Of a stretch of 64,000 nucleotides of DNA, positions 8,021 through 17,154 are shown one piece after another. Both the position numbers and the translations under genes were made by a program. The DNA is from Nitrospira lenta (GTDB taxonomy: Bacteria > Nitrospirota > Nitrospiria > Nitrospirales > Nitrospiraceae). The DNA lies in contig CAMBDY010000001.1 of the NCBI GenBank assembly GCA_945865525.1, positions 62,001 to 126,000 of the forward strand, read 5' to 3'. Under the pieces are notes generated by a model that worked only from the letters and a program-made list of their open reading frames with translations, was not told where the DNA came from and ran no database searches. Position 1 is the stretch's first letter, and every line of letters starts with the position of its first letter.

Positions 8021-9855
8021 TCTTCGATCTCCTGCTGGTTCGATATCGGCCGAACCTCTGCGAGCTCTGCGCCGAACATTTCTAGCGTGGGCTTGATGCC
8101 CGGATGAGTCCTTGCCTGCTCGAAGAGCACCTGTTTTTGTTCTTTTTCTTTTGATGTCCTGAGTTCTGCCACCGTGCGCCCTGGGGGATCCGTCTCGGTC
8201 AATTCAACAACCCGTAGCCGAACGGTTTGTCCGCCCAGTCGTTCGCACATCGAGGTGAGCACTGCCATATTGTCCGGCTTCTCGATCATCCCTCTGGCCA
8301 CCGTTGCTTGCTTAGGAAAGCCAATCGTCACGACCTGGCCGTCTATGCCGACGAGCCGCCCCATTTCCAGGAAGGGGGCGATATTGGGAAAGGCCCCAGT
8401 CACTTCTTCTTGAAGCTGCTCCCAATTGAGCGTGATGGCCTGGCGGTTTGCTTCACCGGGACGAGCCGGGGCAGGTCGTGTCGCGGCCCCTTTAGTGCTG
8501 GCGCTGGGCGGCCGGACAGGTTCAGGAGTCTGGATCGGGTTTCGTGCGGGCGCCGCCGTTGCGAGAGCCGGAGGTCTTGCTGGCATTAGCGCCGCTGGTA
8601 CGGGAGCAGTTGATTGTGGAGATTTTGGGGCTGATGGGGGGAGCGGATTGTCTGAGCGACTGGGCTGCACCGGTTTTTCTACGCGTGTGGGTGCCTGCAA
8701 GGGCGGGCGTGGCGGCTGGGCCGGTGGCATCGTTTGGACTGGCTTCTCGCTTGTACCACGTAGCAACCGCGTGGCGCGTATTGCCGCCGTTTCAAGTGCG
8801 TATCGGGGATGGGCGCTGAGCCGGAGGGAATCCTCTGCTTGTGTGAAAATCGCAAAGAGTTCTTGAAGGTGTTCCGGCGAGAAGGCTTTGGCGTCAGCCA
8901 CCATCTGTGCCAGGTCCTCCGTGGCGGCTTCGATCAGGCCCTGCTGTTCCTGCGGCGCAGGCACGACCGACACCACCAGCATGTTCCGTAGATACTCAAC
9001 AACTTCTGCACAGTAGGCGCGGAGATCGTGCCCTTGGTTTAGCAGTTGGGCCAGCACGTGCAGGGCCGTGGCACTTTCCTGCATGGTAATGGCTCGAATC
9101 ATGGCGCGTACTAATTCTTGCGGAACCGCTCCCAGCAGGGCTTCCAAGTCTGCATGCACGATTGTCTTGCCGCCGAACGCCACCGCTTGGTCGAGTAGGC
9201 TGAGCCCGTCGCGCATACTGCCTTCGCTGGCTCGGGCGAGTGCCATCAGGCTTCGCTCCTCAATGACGATCTGGTCCTGATTCACCACATGGCGGAGCCG
9301 TTCGATGATTTCGGCTCGCGCAATACGCCGAAAGTTGTAATGTTGACAACGGGAGAGAATCGTCGCCGGGATTTTGTGGATCTCGGTAGTGGCGAAAATA
9401 AACACCACGTGCGGGGGCGGTTCCTCCAGAGTCTTTAGCAGGGCGTTGAAGGCCGAGTTCGATAACATGTGGACTTCGTCGATGATGTACGCTCGGTACT
9501 TCCCACGAAATGCGGCAAACTTCACGTTCTCGCGGATTTCGCGCACGTCGTCTACGCTCGTGTTGGACGCACCGTCGATTTCCATGACGTCGACAGAGGT
9601 GCCCGCCGCGATTTCGAGACAGTTGGAGCAGGCACCGCAAGGCGTGCCGGGCTCCCCCTGCTGGCAATTGAGCGCTTTGGCGAGGATTCTCGCGACCGTC
9701 GTCTTTCCCACGCCGCGGCTCCCGGAAAAGAGATAGGCCTGGGCGATTCGTTTCGTGGCGATGGAGTTGACCAGTGTCTGTACGACGTGAGGCTGGCCGA
9801 TCACGTCATCAAACGTACCGGGCCGGTATTTTCTGGCGGAGACTTGGTAATCCAT
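8017..9855 (-). CDS. dnaX: DNA polymerase III subunit gamma/tau
   Basis: The clamp-loader ATPase assembles the beta clamp and, as tau, couples the polymerase cores. The 612-residue protein has the AAA+ core with Walker A GSRGVGKTT (residues 45-53), a zinc module (Cys64, Cys73, Cys76, Cys79), Walker B IIDEVH (124-129) and sensor-like SRC near residue 169. Domain III follows. From about residue 375 there is a proline/alanine-rich linker and then a tau-type C-terminal domain. I saw no A AAA AAG slippery site like that of E. coli, so a short gamma form is not supported. It is the first gene of dnaX-ybaB-recR. Confidence 0.97.
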   Translation of the reverse strand: MDYQVSARKYRPGTFDDVIGQPHVVQTLVNSIATKRIAQAYLFSGSRGVGKTTVARILAKALNCQQGEPGTPCGACSNCLEIAAGTSVDVMEIDGASNTSVDDVREIRENVKFAAFRGKYRAYIIDEVHMLSNSAFNALLKTLEEPPPHVVFIFATTEIHKIPATILSRCQHYNFRRIARAEIIERLRHVVNQDQIVIEERSLMALARASEGSMRDGLSLLDQAVAFGGKTIVHADLEALLGAVPQELVRAMIRAITMQESATALHVLAQLLNQGHDLRAYCAEVVEYLRNMLVVSVVPAPQEQQGLIEAATEDLAQMVADAKAFSPEHLQELFAIFTQAEDSLRLSAHPRYALETAAIRATRLLRGTSEKPVQTMPPAQPPRPPLQAPTRVEKPVQPSRSDNPLPPSAPKSPQSTAPVPAALMPARPPALATAAPARNPIQTPEPVRPPSASTKGAATRPAPARPGEANRQAITLNWEQLQEEVTGAFPNIAPFLEMGRLVGIDGQVVTIGFPKQATVARGMIEKPDNMAVLTSMCERLGGQTVRLRVVELTETDPPGRTVAELRTSKEKEQKQVLFEQARTHPGIKPTLEMFGAELAEVRPISNQQEIEE

Positions 9856-9946
9856 AGTTTTACGTGGCCAGAGGCCTAGGCAAGAGGCTCAGGCATTTTT
9901 GTTACCCTATCGCTTTAAGCTGCTGGTCGTATGCCTCACGTTGAAG

Positions 9947-10049
9947 TGGGGCCAGGTGATCCTGCGGCACACAGAACTGACCGCTTACCGTTGCTTCCTT
10001 CCGGACCTGGCGGGGTTCACAGGGTTCTGTTGCACAGGGCCCAGCCCCG
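9947..10049 (-). ncRNA. ffs: Signal recognition particle RNA (4.5S type)
   Basis: On the minus strand the sequence folds into one long hairpin: the 5' GGGGCTGGGCC side pairs with the 3' GGCCCCA end. The apex contains the invariant SRP domain IV signature CAGGTCCGGAAGGAAGCAAC, including the GGAA tetraloop and the asymmetric loop bound by Ffh. The length of about 103 nt fits the small bacterial SRP RNA with no Alu domain. It sits just upstream of dnaX on the same strand, a frequent neighbour. The outer ends are uncertain by a few bases. Confidence 0.93.
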
Positions 10050-10132
10050 TTGACCGGTGATACGCGATAGGCGAGAAACGCCCCGATCGTATTTCTCGTG
10101 TGACGGTATGACTCATGGCCCATCACTATTTT

Positions 10133-10222
<90 letters not shown>

Positions 10223-10245
10223 GCATCGATTTTTGCGAGCGCGCA

Positions 10246-10273
10246 TCTTAACACGCGGTCTGGTGAGCGGCAA
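10246..10273 (-). promoter_or_regulatory. Candidate promoter of tRNA-Ser
   Basis: Read on the minus strand, TTGCCG (10273-10268), a 16-nt spacer and TTAAGA (10251-10246) precede the tRNA by 23 nt. Boxes are moderately good; a 17-nt spacer with TAAGAT is equally possible. Confidence 0.4.
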
Positions 10274-10357
10274 GGTAACACCAGAGCGAATCGTCATGTC
10301 ATTGACGCTTCCCGGTTCTGTTGGCCTTTACTGAAAGTCGCGTGAAGAGACGGTTGC

Positions 10358-11428
10358 TTAACTAAACTGGTCCCATGTGTCGCATTGTTTGATCGACCAG
10401 AACACCGCTGCTTTGAGTTTCTTTAGCGGTACGTTCTCCGGATCGTACATTTTTTGGAGTTCTGCGTCGAGACTGTAGAGCGGCTCAATTGATCGTTTAT
10501 CAGGAATTTTTCCCAAGGCCCAGGCCACTTCTGTGAGTACAGACCAATCAGTCTTGGGATCCGTGAGCTTAGTCAGCAGCGGGGGCACGACGGAGGCGTC
10601 TCCATGCAACCCGCCGAGCTGGCCCAGCCCTTTAGCGGCGGCGGCCTGCATCTCGAGATCTTGGGTCGTTGTCATGATCTCAATCAGCAGCGGAATGCTT
10701 TCCCGCCCGAGATTACCCATCGCCGACAAGGCTTGTTTCGCCAAGTCTCGATCTTGGAGCGCGAGCTTCAGTCTCGGTAGCGCTTCATCGGCCTGCATTT
10801 CGCCGAGCAACGAAAAGATTTTGATTTTTCGAGCTTGGGAGGTTCCGGCAGAATCCAGTAGCGTCAATAGCCGCTCAGGCTGGCCCCATTCCGCCGTCAA
10901 CAGCAAGGGAAACTCGTACGTCTCTAGCTCTTTTTGCAGTTTTCCTATCGCATAGGCTCCTGGCTCCCCGGCCTGTGCGGTTTGGGCTGCCACGACCGCA
11001 TCGTCGAAGCCGGTGCGCACCTCCCGCTGCCATTTGACCTTTAAGGCTCCCAAGAGATAGGTCAACTGACAGGCTGGTCCTTTCCAGGTGCGCGATGGCG
11101 CATCTGGGAGATCTGCGTCGCCGCCGGCCACAGTGGTGCCTTCCCAGGTCTTTCGCTGTTCGCACTTCACTTTGAAGACCGCATCGTGGGGTTTTGTAGG
11201 ATCCCGAACTATTGCATAGCCCAACTCGCCCAACCTCCGTGAGACAAGATCAGCAATCGGTCCTGCCTCCACTGCGCCCTGATCGGTGAGAGTTATGGCA
11301 TCGACAAGAACCGTTTGGACTTTGGCGAGTTGTGCTTTCTGATCGATCGTAAAGGAATCGCGGTAGGGCCAGGAGGGAGTCGGCAGCAGAACCAGCAGGC
11401 AGGCCATAGAAAGGAGAAACGCTCGCAT
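10358..11428 (-). CDS. Exported HEAT-repeat protein
   Basis: The chosen ATG 11428 (or the adjacent ATG 11431) follows an exact AGGAGG at 11435-11440. It gives a clean signal peptide (MRAFLLSMACLLVLLPTPSW), so the longer upstream reading is not used. The mature protein has an N-terminal domain of about 150 residues with several Cys and no known match. Next come three or four HEAT/Armadillo-like helical repeats (for example ESIPLLIEIMTTTQDLEMQA and the following AAKGLGQLGG). HEAT arrays normally bind other proteins. It is monocistronic between two tRNA genes. Function unknown; periplasmic location inferred. Confidence 0.8.
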   Translation of the reverse strand: MRAFLLSMACLLVLLPTPSWPYRDSFTIDQKAQLAKVQTVLVDAITLTDQGAVEAGPIADLVSRRLGELGYAIVRDPTKPHDAVFKVKCEQRKTWEGTTVAGGDADLPDAPSRTWKGPACQLTYLLGALKVKWQREVRTGFDDAVVAAQTAQAGEPGAYAIGKLQKELETYEFPLLLTAEWGQPERLLTLLDSAGTSQARKIKIFSLLGEMQADEALPRLKLALQDRDLAKQALSAMGNLGRESIPLLIEIMTTTQDLEMQAAAAKGLGQLGGLHGDASVVPPLLTKLTDPKTDWSVLTEVAWALGKIPDKRSIEPLYSLDAELQKMYDPENVPLKKLKAAVFWSIKQCDTWDQFS

Positions 11429-11850
11429 CATGCACCTCCTTACGGAACATGGCCTGAGGGAAGGCCGTTGAATGCAGTGGACGAGAGGCGCCTCCTGCTG
11501 TTCCCCGCTCGTTCCACGATTCACGTGCCTACGTTGCGTCGGCACGTGAGCTTGAGGCGATGGACCCGCCTAGCCGGTATTATACCTCTCCGAAGAGGAG
11601 GGCGCTAGCAATCCCTGAATTAGGATAGGGAGTCGTGCATAGCTGGCCGGATGGGGCTCGAGAGAAAGTCTCTTAACCTCACCCGTTTTTCGTTCTTGGG
11701 ATGGCTCAGGACCTGTTCGCCAGGCGCTCTATTCCCCAGGAGTATAGGTTGACAGTAGCAGGCGCCTAACGGTACAAAAGACTAGCCCTATTGAGTTATT
11801 TCCTTTGTTTGCTCATCATGCTGGAGGTAACTTCAGCATAACTCCACCAT
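11429..11850. other. Intergenic region upstream of the HEAT gene and tRNA-Leu
   Basis: No gene is visible in these 422 bases. They contain the ribosome binding site of the minus-strand HEAT gene and a GA-rich inverted repeat (CCTCTCCG/CGAAGAGG) near 11586-11601. There is also a candidate plus-strand promoter at 11749-11778 and an imperfect hairpin (ATGCTG...CAGCAT) at about 11819-11840 just before the tRNA. A degenerate 'ttccacgattcacg' string near 11513-11527 resembles similar strings near other genes here. Confidence 0.5.
11749..11778 (+). promoter_or_regulatory. Candidate promoter of tRNA-Leu (UAG), possibly also tig
   Basis: A consensus TTGACA (11749-11754) is followed after 18 nt by TACAAA (11773-11778). 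It lies 72 nt before the tRNA, and read-through could serve tig at 12004. Confidence 0.45.
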
Positions 11851-11933
11851 GCGAGCGTGGCGAAACTGGCAGACGCGCGAGACTTAGGATCTCGTGGGTA
11901 ACCGTGGGGGTTCAAGTCCCTCCGCTCGCACCA
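11851..11933 (+). tRNA. tRNA-Leu (anticodon UAG)
   Basis: Acceptor GCGAGCG pairs with CGCTCGC, discriminator A, encoded CCA. Anticodon stem CGAGA/TCTCG encloses CTTAGGA (anticodon UAG), followed by a variable arm and a GGTTCAAGTCC T-arm. It reads CUA and other CUN codons. It sits 70 bp upstream of tig on the same strand. Confidence 0.95.
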
Positions 11934-12003
11934 AACCACGGACGGCTGCGACGGCGCGGTGGTATCTGGTAGGCTCCTTACAAGATAAAGGGTAGTACCA
12001 GTT

Positions 12004-13314
12004 ATGAAAATGGAAGTGACGGAATTAGGACCGATGAAACGCGCCCTCAAGATCGAGGTGCCAGCCGACGAGGTCACGCAACGATTTGCCCGTGCGTACG
12101 TCGAGTTGAACCGCCAGGTTAATATCCCGGGATTTCGCCCGGGCAAGGCGCCACTGGCCTTGCTGGAAAAACGCTACTCGAAATCCGTGGAAGAAGACGT
12201 GATTCGAAATCTCGTGCCAGACTACTACGATAAGGCCGTTCGCCAAGCGGGGATTGTGCCGGTTCTTGTTGAAATCCCTCCCCTAGAACGAGTCAAGATT
12301 AAGAAGGACGAGCCGTTTATCTTTACCGCGACTGTTGAGATCAAGCCGACTATTGAGTTGCGCGATTACAAGGCGCCGAGTCCTATCTCTCTCAAGCCGG
12401 ACAAGCGTACCGTGACTGAGGAGCAGCTGGCCCGCGGGCTCGAAGTGTTGCGCGAACAGCAAGCCCGGCTGGAAGCGGCGCCGGCGGGCCATATCATTGC
12501 GGAGGGCGACTATATCGTGCTGGACGTGCAGGGCACCCTCGACGGGGCGCCGCTGGACGGAACGAAGAAGGAAGGGCAGCTTCACAAGGTCGGGTCGAAC
12601 GCGTCCGTGTTGGGGGTGCAGATTGATTCGCAGGTTATGGGCAAGAAAGAGGGCGACGCCGTCGAGATTCCCCAGCCCTATCCTGCCAGCCATCCCGATC
12701 CTCGCGTCGCAGGGAAAACAGTGCTGTTCAATGTGACGTTGAAGGCCGTCAAAGAGAAGAAGCTGCCGGTGTTGGATGACGAGTTCGCGAAAGATTGCGG
12801 TCCCTATACCTCGCTCCAGGAAATCAAAGACAAATTGCAGGGTGGGATGGAGCAGGCCCTGAAGCGAGAGATCGAAGATACCTACAAGGATGTGATCATC
12901 AAGCGGCTGGGGGAGACCCACCACTTCGATCTTCCGGAAACTCTGGTGGAGCGCGAGCTAGAGGCGATCATTCGTCAGCACGTGCAGCAACAGCAACAGA
13001 AGAGCGGGAGCGAAGACGCGCTGAGCATGGATGCGCTCACAGCGCTTCGTCAAGAACATCGCACCGAAGCCGATCGCCGCGTGAAGCTCGGGCTTATCTT
13101 GGAAGCGATTGCCGAGAAGGAAGGGCTGACGGTCACGCAGGATGAGCTTAACGCCGAAGTCATGCGGTTGGCGTCGGAGCTCAAAATGCCGGCCGCCGAT
13201 CTCGTGAAGATGATTAAGTCGGGCGGGCAAGATTCCATTGATGAATTACGCGCCAGGATTCTGGCAGACAAGGCGCTGGACTTCGTGTATCGCAATGCGG
13301 TGATTCAGGGATAA
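12004..13314 (+). CDS. tig: Trigger factor, ribosome-associated chaperone
   Basis: Trigger factor binds at the ribosome exit tunnel and shields nascent chains. The 436-residue protein has the N-terminal ribosome-binding domain with its signature [19 protein letters not shown] (about residues 40-58). A central FKBP-like prolyl isomerase domain starts near residue 155 ([11 protein letters not shown]), and a long helical C-terminal chaperone domain follows. It is the first gene of tig-clpP-clpX, the classic order that couples folding with proteolysis. ATG 12004 is preceded by a run rich in A and G (AAAGGGTAG). Confidence 0.96.
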   Translation: MKMEVTELGPMKRALKIEVPADEVTQRFARAYVELNRQVNIPGFRPGKAPLALLEKRYSKSVEEDVIRNLVPDYYDKAVRQAGIVPVLVEIPPLERVKIKKDEPFIFTATVEIKPTIELRDYKAPSPISLKPDKRTVTEEQLARGLEVLREQQARLEAAPAGHIIAEGDYIVLDVQGTLDGAPLDGTKKEGQLHKVGSNASVLGVQIDSQVMGKKEGDAVEIPQPYPASHPDPRVAGKTVLFNVTLKAVKEKKLPVLDDEFAKDCGPYTSLQEIKDKLQGGMEQALKREIEDTYKDVIIKRLGETHHFDLPETLVERELEAIIRQHVQQQQQKSGSEDALSMDALTALRQEHRTEADRRVKLGLILEAIAEKEGLTVTQDELNAEVMRLASELKMPAADLVKMIKSGGQDSIDELRARILADKALDFVYRNAVIQG

Positions 13315-13382
13315 GAGCCGAACGGTACCGGTCCTCCGGCTCCTCGGTCTCAACAGGTTGTAAACGGAAAGGAACGACGTGC

Positions 13383-14018
13383 ATGCTGGTTCCCATTGTT
13401 ATTGAAACGACGAATCGAGGCGAGCGGGCCTATGACATCTATTCCCGACTCCTCAAAGACCGGATCATTTTCCTAGGCGCGCCAATTGACGACATATTCG
13501 CCAACTTGATCATCGCCCAGCTTTTGTTCCTTGAAGCGGAAGATCCGGAGAAAGACATCAATCTCTACATCAATTCGCCGGGAGGAAGCGTCACGGCAGG
13601 TCTGGGTATTTACGACACGATGCAATATGTAAAGCCCCCGATCAACACTATCTGCTTGGGCCAGGCTGCCAGCATGGGAGCGTTCTTGCTCACCGCCGGG
13701 ACCAAGGGGAAGCGATTCGCCCTGCCGAATGCCAGGGTGATGATTCACCAGCCCATGGGGGGGTTCTCTGGGCAGGCCACGGAAATCGATATTCATGCCA
13801 GAGAGATTTTAAAAATCCGCGAGCGGCTCAACGAGATCATGGTGAAGCATACAGGCCAGCCGTTGGCGAAGATTGCCCAGGACACGGAACGGGACTATTT
13901 CTTGTCGGCGGAAGAGGCTAAGCAGTATGGTCTCATCGACGAAGTCATCACGAGGCCTCCCAAGCTCCTCAAGGCCGTCAGCGGCGATGCAGGGAAAGAC
14001 GCGGCGAAGGATAAGTAA
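13383..14018 (+). CDS. clpP: ATP-dependent Clp protease proteolytic subunit
   Basis: ClpP forms the 14-mer serine protease chamber fed by ClpX or ClpA. The 211-residue protein carries the complete catalytic triad: Ser98 in GQAASMGAF, His122 in MIHQPMGG and Asp171 in RDYFLS. The N-terminal hairpin and the YINSPGGSV oxyanion segment are also present. The C-terminal tail ([11 protein letters not shown]) is lysine-rich and dispensable-looking. It lies 68 bp after tig and 11 bp before clpX, preceded by an AAAGGAACGACGTGC ribosome binding region. Confidence 0.97.
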   Translation: MLVPIVIETTNRGERAYDIYSRLLKDRIIFLGAPIDDIFANLIIAQLLFLEAEDPEKDINLYINSPGGSVTAGLGIYDTMQYVKPPINTICLGQAASMGAFLLTAGTKGKRFALPNARVMIHQPMGGFSGQATEIDIHAREILKIRERLNEIMVKHTGQPLAKIAQDTERDYFLSAEEAKQYGLIDEVITRPPKLLKAVSGDAGKDAAKDK

Positions 14019-14029
14019 CAGGGGGACGC

Positions 14030-15286
14030 ATGGCTAAGTCGGATAAGATGGATCGACATCTCCGCTGCTCGTTCTGCGGAAAGAGCCGTGACGAAGTCCG
14101 CAAATTGATTGCCGGGCCGACCGTCTACATCTGTGACGAGTGCGTCAACCTCTGCAACGACATCATTGCCGAGGACTGGGCGGAAGGCAAAGAAGAGATT
14201 TCCTCGAAGCTCAAAAAGCCGATGGAAATCAAGCACCACCTGGACCAATACGTCGTAGAGCAAGAGCGGGCCAAGCGAATCCTCTCCGTGGCCGTGCATA
14301 ACCACTACAAGCGCATCGCGTCCAAGGACAAGGACACGGATGAGGTGCAGCTCCAGAAGGGCAACATTCTCATGCTAGGGCCGACGGGCACCGGCAAGAC
14401 GCTTTTAGCGCAGACTCTTGCGAAGTATCTGGATGTTCCCTTCACGCTAGCTGATGCCACCACGCTGACCGAAGCAGGGTACGTCGGTGAAGATGTAGAA
14501 AACATCATTCTTAAGCTCCTGCAGGCAGCGGACTATGATGTCGAGCGTGCGGAGCGCGGCATCGTTTACATCGATGAAATCGACAAGATCAGCCGCAAGA
14601 GCGACAGCCCTTCCATCACGCGCGACGTCTCGGGTGAAGGGGTGCAGCAGGCGCTGCTCAAACTTATTGAAGGTACCGTTGCCAACGTACCGCCTCAAGG
14701 TGGGCGCAAACATCCGCATCAGGAATTTATTCAGGTCAATACAAGCAACATTTTGTTCGTCTGTGGTGGTGCGTTCGTCGGGCTCGAGCAGATTATCGAA
14801 CAGCGGCTGAACCGTAAGTCGATGGGATTTGGCGCCGAAGTTCGTGGAAAGAACGAAATCAAGTTGGGCGAGCTGTTTGCGAAGGTTCAGCCGGAAGATT
14901 TCCTCAAATACGGGTTGATCCCGGAATTCGTTGGTCGGCTCCCAGTCGTGGCTACCTTGGATGAACTGGATGAGCGCGCGCTTATTCGTATTTTGACCGA
15001 GCCCAAAAACGCCCTAACGAAACAGTATGAGAAGCTACTCTCTTTTGAAAATGTGAAGTTGAAGTTCACGGAAGGCGCATTAGGCGCGATCGCGCGGAAA
15101 GTTTTTGTCCAGAAAATCGGCGCCAGAGGACTGCGTGCGATTCTGGAAGATGTGATGCTGGACGTGATGTACGATGCCCCGTCGCAAAAGCAGATGAAGG
15201 AAGTCCTCATTACGGAGGATGCCATCCTTGGGAAGCACCCCCCTATCAGAATTTTCGAACAGGACAAGGATGTGAAGACGGCCTAA
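14030..15286 (+). CDS. clpX: ATP-dependent Clp protease ATP-binding subunit ClpX
   Basis: ClpX is the hexameric AAA+ unfoldase that recognises degradation tags and feeds ClpP. The N-terminal zinc-binding domain has Cys13, Cys16, Cys35 and Cys38. Walker A is GPTGTGKT (117-124), and Walker B VYIDEIDK and the pore loop AGYVGEDVE follow. The IGF-type loop used to dock on ClpP is present as MGFGAEV (around residue 265). The 418-residue length is standard. The operon ends 52 bp later at a strong terminator. Confidence 0.97.
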   Translation: MAKSDKMDRHLRCSFCGKSRDEVRKLIAGPTVYICDECVNLCNDIIAEDWAEGKEEISSKLKKPMEIKHHLDQYVVEQERAKRILSVAVHNHYKRIASKDKDTDEVQLQKGNILMLGPTGTGKTLLAQTLAKYLDVPFTLADATTLTEAGYVGEDVENIILKLLQAADYDVERAERGIVYIDEIDKISRKSDSPSITRDVSGEGVQQALLKLIEGTVANVPPQGGRKHPHQEFIQVNTSNILFVCGGAFVGLEQIIEQRLNRKSMGFGAEVRGKNEIKLGELFAKVQPEDFLKYGLIPEFVGRLPVVATLDELDERALIRILTEPKNALTKQYEKLLSFENVKLKFTEGALGAIARKVFVQKIGARGLRAILEDVMLDVMYDAPSQKQMKEVLITEDAILGKHPPIRIFEQDKDVKTA

Positions 15287-15338
15287 CTTACTGTAAGTAA
15301 GCTGAATCTCATCTAGTAGGTCAGTGTTGTGTACTCTA

Positions 15339-15377
15339 AAAATAGCCAGGATAGGATCTCCCTATCCTGGCTATTTT
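15339..15377. terminator. Bidirectional rho-independent terminator after clpX
   Basis: A perfect 17-bp inverted repeat (15339-15355 with 15361-15377) has a 5-nt loop ATCTC. The stem begins AAAATAGCCAGG and ends with TATTTT, so it can act from both directions. It separates clpX from the convergent HEAT lipoprotein gene that ends at 15447. Confidence 0.9.
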
Positions 15378-15446
15378 GTTACAGGGCCTTCCTGACGGAG
15401 CGGTCATGCTTGGACGCCACTACCGGCGTGGACTGGGCAAGGACGC

Positions 15447-16250
15447 CTAATCTCTCTGCTGTGCCCAGCGCCGGACCTCGCGGTCCGGATCCTTCGTGCT
15501 CGCTGCTTCCAGCGCGGCCTTAGTCTCAGAATCGTTGAATGTTGTTAGGCGATAGGCTGCTTCTGTCCGCACTCTGGGCGAGGGATCGTGCGCTAACTGT
15601 TCTCTGAGCCAAGGGGCGACGGCGGCTCCTCCCCATTCCCCCACCGCAGCCACAACGCCCTGGCGAACCTCCGCATCGGAATCACGGCCTGCGGCGATGA
15701 GCGCAGGAATCGATTGGCTTGAATCGACTTGGAGCAGCGATTGCACCGCCGCACTTCTGATCGTCATGTCCGAAGAACGTAGCAAGGAGACGATCGGTTC
15801 CAGCAATTGCGCGCCGGGCTCGATCTCGCCGATTGCCACAATCGCGGCCTGACGAACCGACTTGATGGGATCCTCCAGCGCTTGCGCTAATAGGAGCACG
15901 ATAGCTTCTGTGGCTGCCGGCTTCAATCGTCCCAGCGTAGTCACCATCGCTTCGCGAACCAGTGCGTCTGGGTCGCGGGCGAGTGAGAGGATCGAGCTAG
16001 TGGCGTGCGGGTCGCCGATTTTTCCGAGGGACTCCACTGCCGTTCGCCGCATCTCTGGGCGTTCATCGTGGAGCAGTTCCAATAGCAGTGAGACTGTTTG
16101 CGCTTTAGATGAAGGGGGAGAATCCTGGATACAGCCGAAGAGCGCAAAGGTCAGTGACAGAGCCGACCATCCGATGGCGCAGGAGGAGAAAGCGGGATAG
16201 ACCAGGGGCCAGATAGCGGCCAGGCTGATGGAGCTCTTTCGGCAGCTCAC
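15447..16250 (-). CDS. HEAT-repeat lipoprotein (PBS-lyase-type repeats)
   Basis: The 267-residue protein starts at GTG 16250, overlapping the stop of tatA by 4 bp. A hydrophobic segment ends in the lipobox LFGC (Cys about residue 40), so it is probably lipid-anchored. The rest is a regular array of six or more 30-residue HEAT repeats such as MRRTAVESLGKIGDPHATSS and VREAMVTTLGRLKPAATEA. Repeats of this kind are scaffolds for protein contacts. Coupling to tatA suggests the two are made together, but no functional link is known to me. Confidence 0.82.
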   Translation of the reverse strand: MSCRKSSISLAAIWPLVYPAFSSCAIGWSALSLTFALFGCIQDSPPSSKAQTVSLLLELLHDERPEMRRTAVESLGKIGDPHATSSILSLARDPDALVREAMVTTLGRLKPAATEAIVLLLAQALEDPIKSVRQAAIVAIGEIEPGAQLLEPIVSLLRSSDMTIRSAAVQSLLQVDSSQSIPALIAAGRDSDAEVRQGVVAAVGEWGGAAVAPWLREQLAHDPSPRVRTEAAYRLTTFNDSETKAALEAASTKDPDREVRRWAQQRD

Positions 16251-17047
16251 GCTTGCTTCGGAGGCTCCTCATGCAAGGCGGGCAATTCTTTAGCTGCTTC
16301 GAGGGATTGCTGGAACTCTTTCTGTGCCGAATCCATTTCAGCTTGGATCGTACGTATTTCAGGATCGACTGAATTCCGAACATCGGCGACGGCCTGCTTG
16401 AAGGTCCGTAAGGCATCGCCTAGCCCCTCGCCCAAGCTCTGCATGTCTTGAGGGGAGACGCTGGTTGACTGTGCGGCCTTCGCTTTCATCGCCGCTTGCT
16501 GCGCCTGCACGCGGATTACGGCATCCTTGTTCACAATGGCTGAGGGGCGTTTGGCTATTGGCTTCGCCTGAGCCCCAGGAGGAAGAGGCGGATACTGTGC
16601 CTTCATCATTGGGGTGGGCGCCGCTGCTCGTTCTTCCATCGTGGGGGGCTGCTGGCCCTGCGCCGCTGCCGGGGCTGCAGGTGATGCCGCTGTGTGAACC
16701 GGCTGTGGCGGAGCTGCCATCTTGTACATCAAGGCGGCGGTGGTTCCAGGGGTCAGTTCCGGGCCTGGGGTATAAGGAGCGGTGGGTTTCAACGAGGCAG
16801 GCGCCTGTCCTTGCGTCACAGTTGTGGCTGGTACAGTCTGGACCGCTGCTTGGATCTGCATGGGGGCGGGCTCAGTGATCTCCGGTTGCACCGCCTCTGG
16901 CGCGGGGATTTCATTGACTTCTTTTTTGAATCCTCGGAGCGCCTTGCCCACCCCTTCACCGATTTGCGGAAGTTTTCCTGCCCCAAAAATGATGAGAACG
17001 ATGACCAGGATAATGATGAGCTCCGAGATCCCCATGGTACCAAACAT
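16247..17047 (-). CDS. tatA: TatA-family Sec-independent translocase subunit with long tail and second amphipathic helix
   Basis: The start at ATG 17047 is chosen because the Tat domain begins there and AAAGGAA lies upstream. Residues 5-22 are the membrane helix, then a Gly hinge and the amphipathic helix (about 27-45, IGEGVGKALRGFKKEV). TatA forms the pore that exports folded proteins. The protein is 266 residues, far above the usual 60-100. A Pro/Ala/Gln-rich linker (about 48-170) leads to a C-terminal part in which residues 204-222 (SLGEGLGDALRTFKQAVAD) closely repeat the first amphipathic helix, followed by a coiled-coil-like helix. No tatC is in the window. A TatB-like role is possible. 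Confidence 0.87.
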   Translation of the reverse strand: MFGTMGISELIIILVIVLIIFGAGKLPQIGEGVGKALRGFKKEVNEIPAPEAVQPEITEPAPMQIQAAVQTVPATTVTQGQAPASLKPTAPYTPGPELTPGTTAALMYKMAAPPQPVHTAASPAAPAAAQGQQPPTMEERAAAPTPMMKAQYPPLPPGAQAKPIAKRPSAIVNKDAVIRVQAQQAAMKAKAAQSTSVSPQDMQSLGEGLGDALRTFKQAVADVRNSVDPEIRTIQAEMDSAQKEFQQSLEAAKELPALHEEPPKQA

Positions 17048-17154
17048 GGCGTCGTTCCTTTGTTCCGTTGGATCAATCGATTGTGGCCCTACTGTTTTGA
17101 GAACCAAATTAACTGTATAGGCCAGTAGGAGGCACTGTCAAGAAATGGCCAGGG

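Noticed and set aside
8130-8160. A-rich stretch in dnaX as a possible programmed frameshift site
   Set aside because: The sense strand has AAAAGAAAAAGAAC and no A AAA AAG heptamer; it lies near the very C-terminus, not at the gamma/tau boundary.
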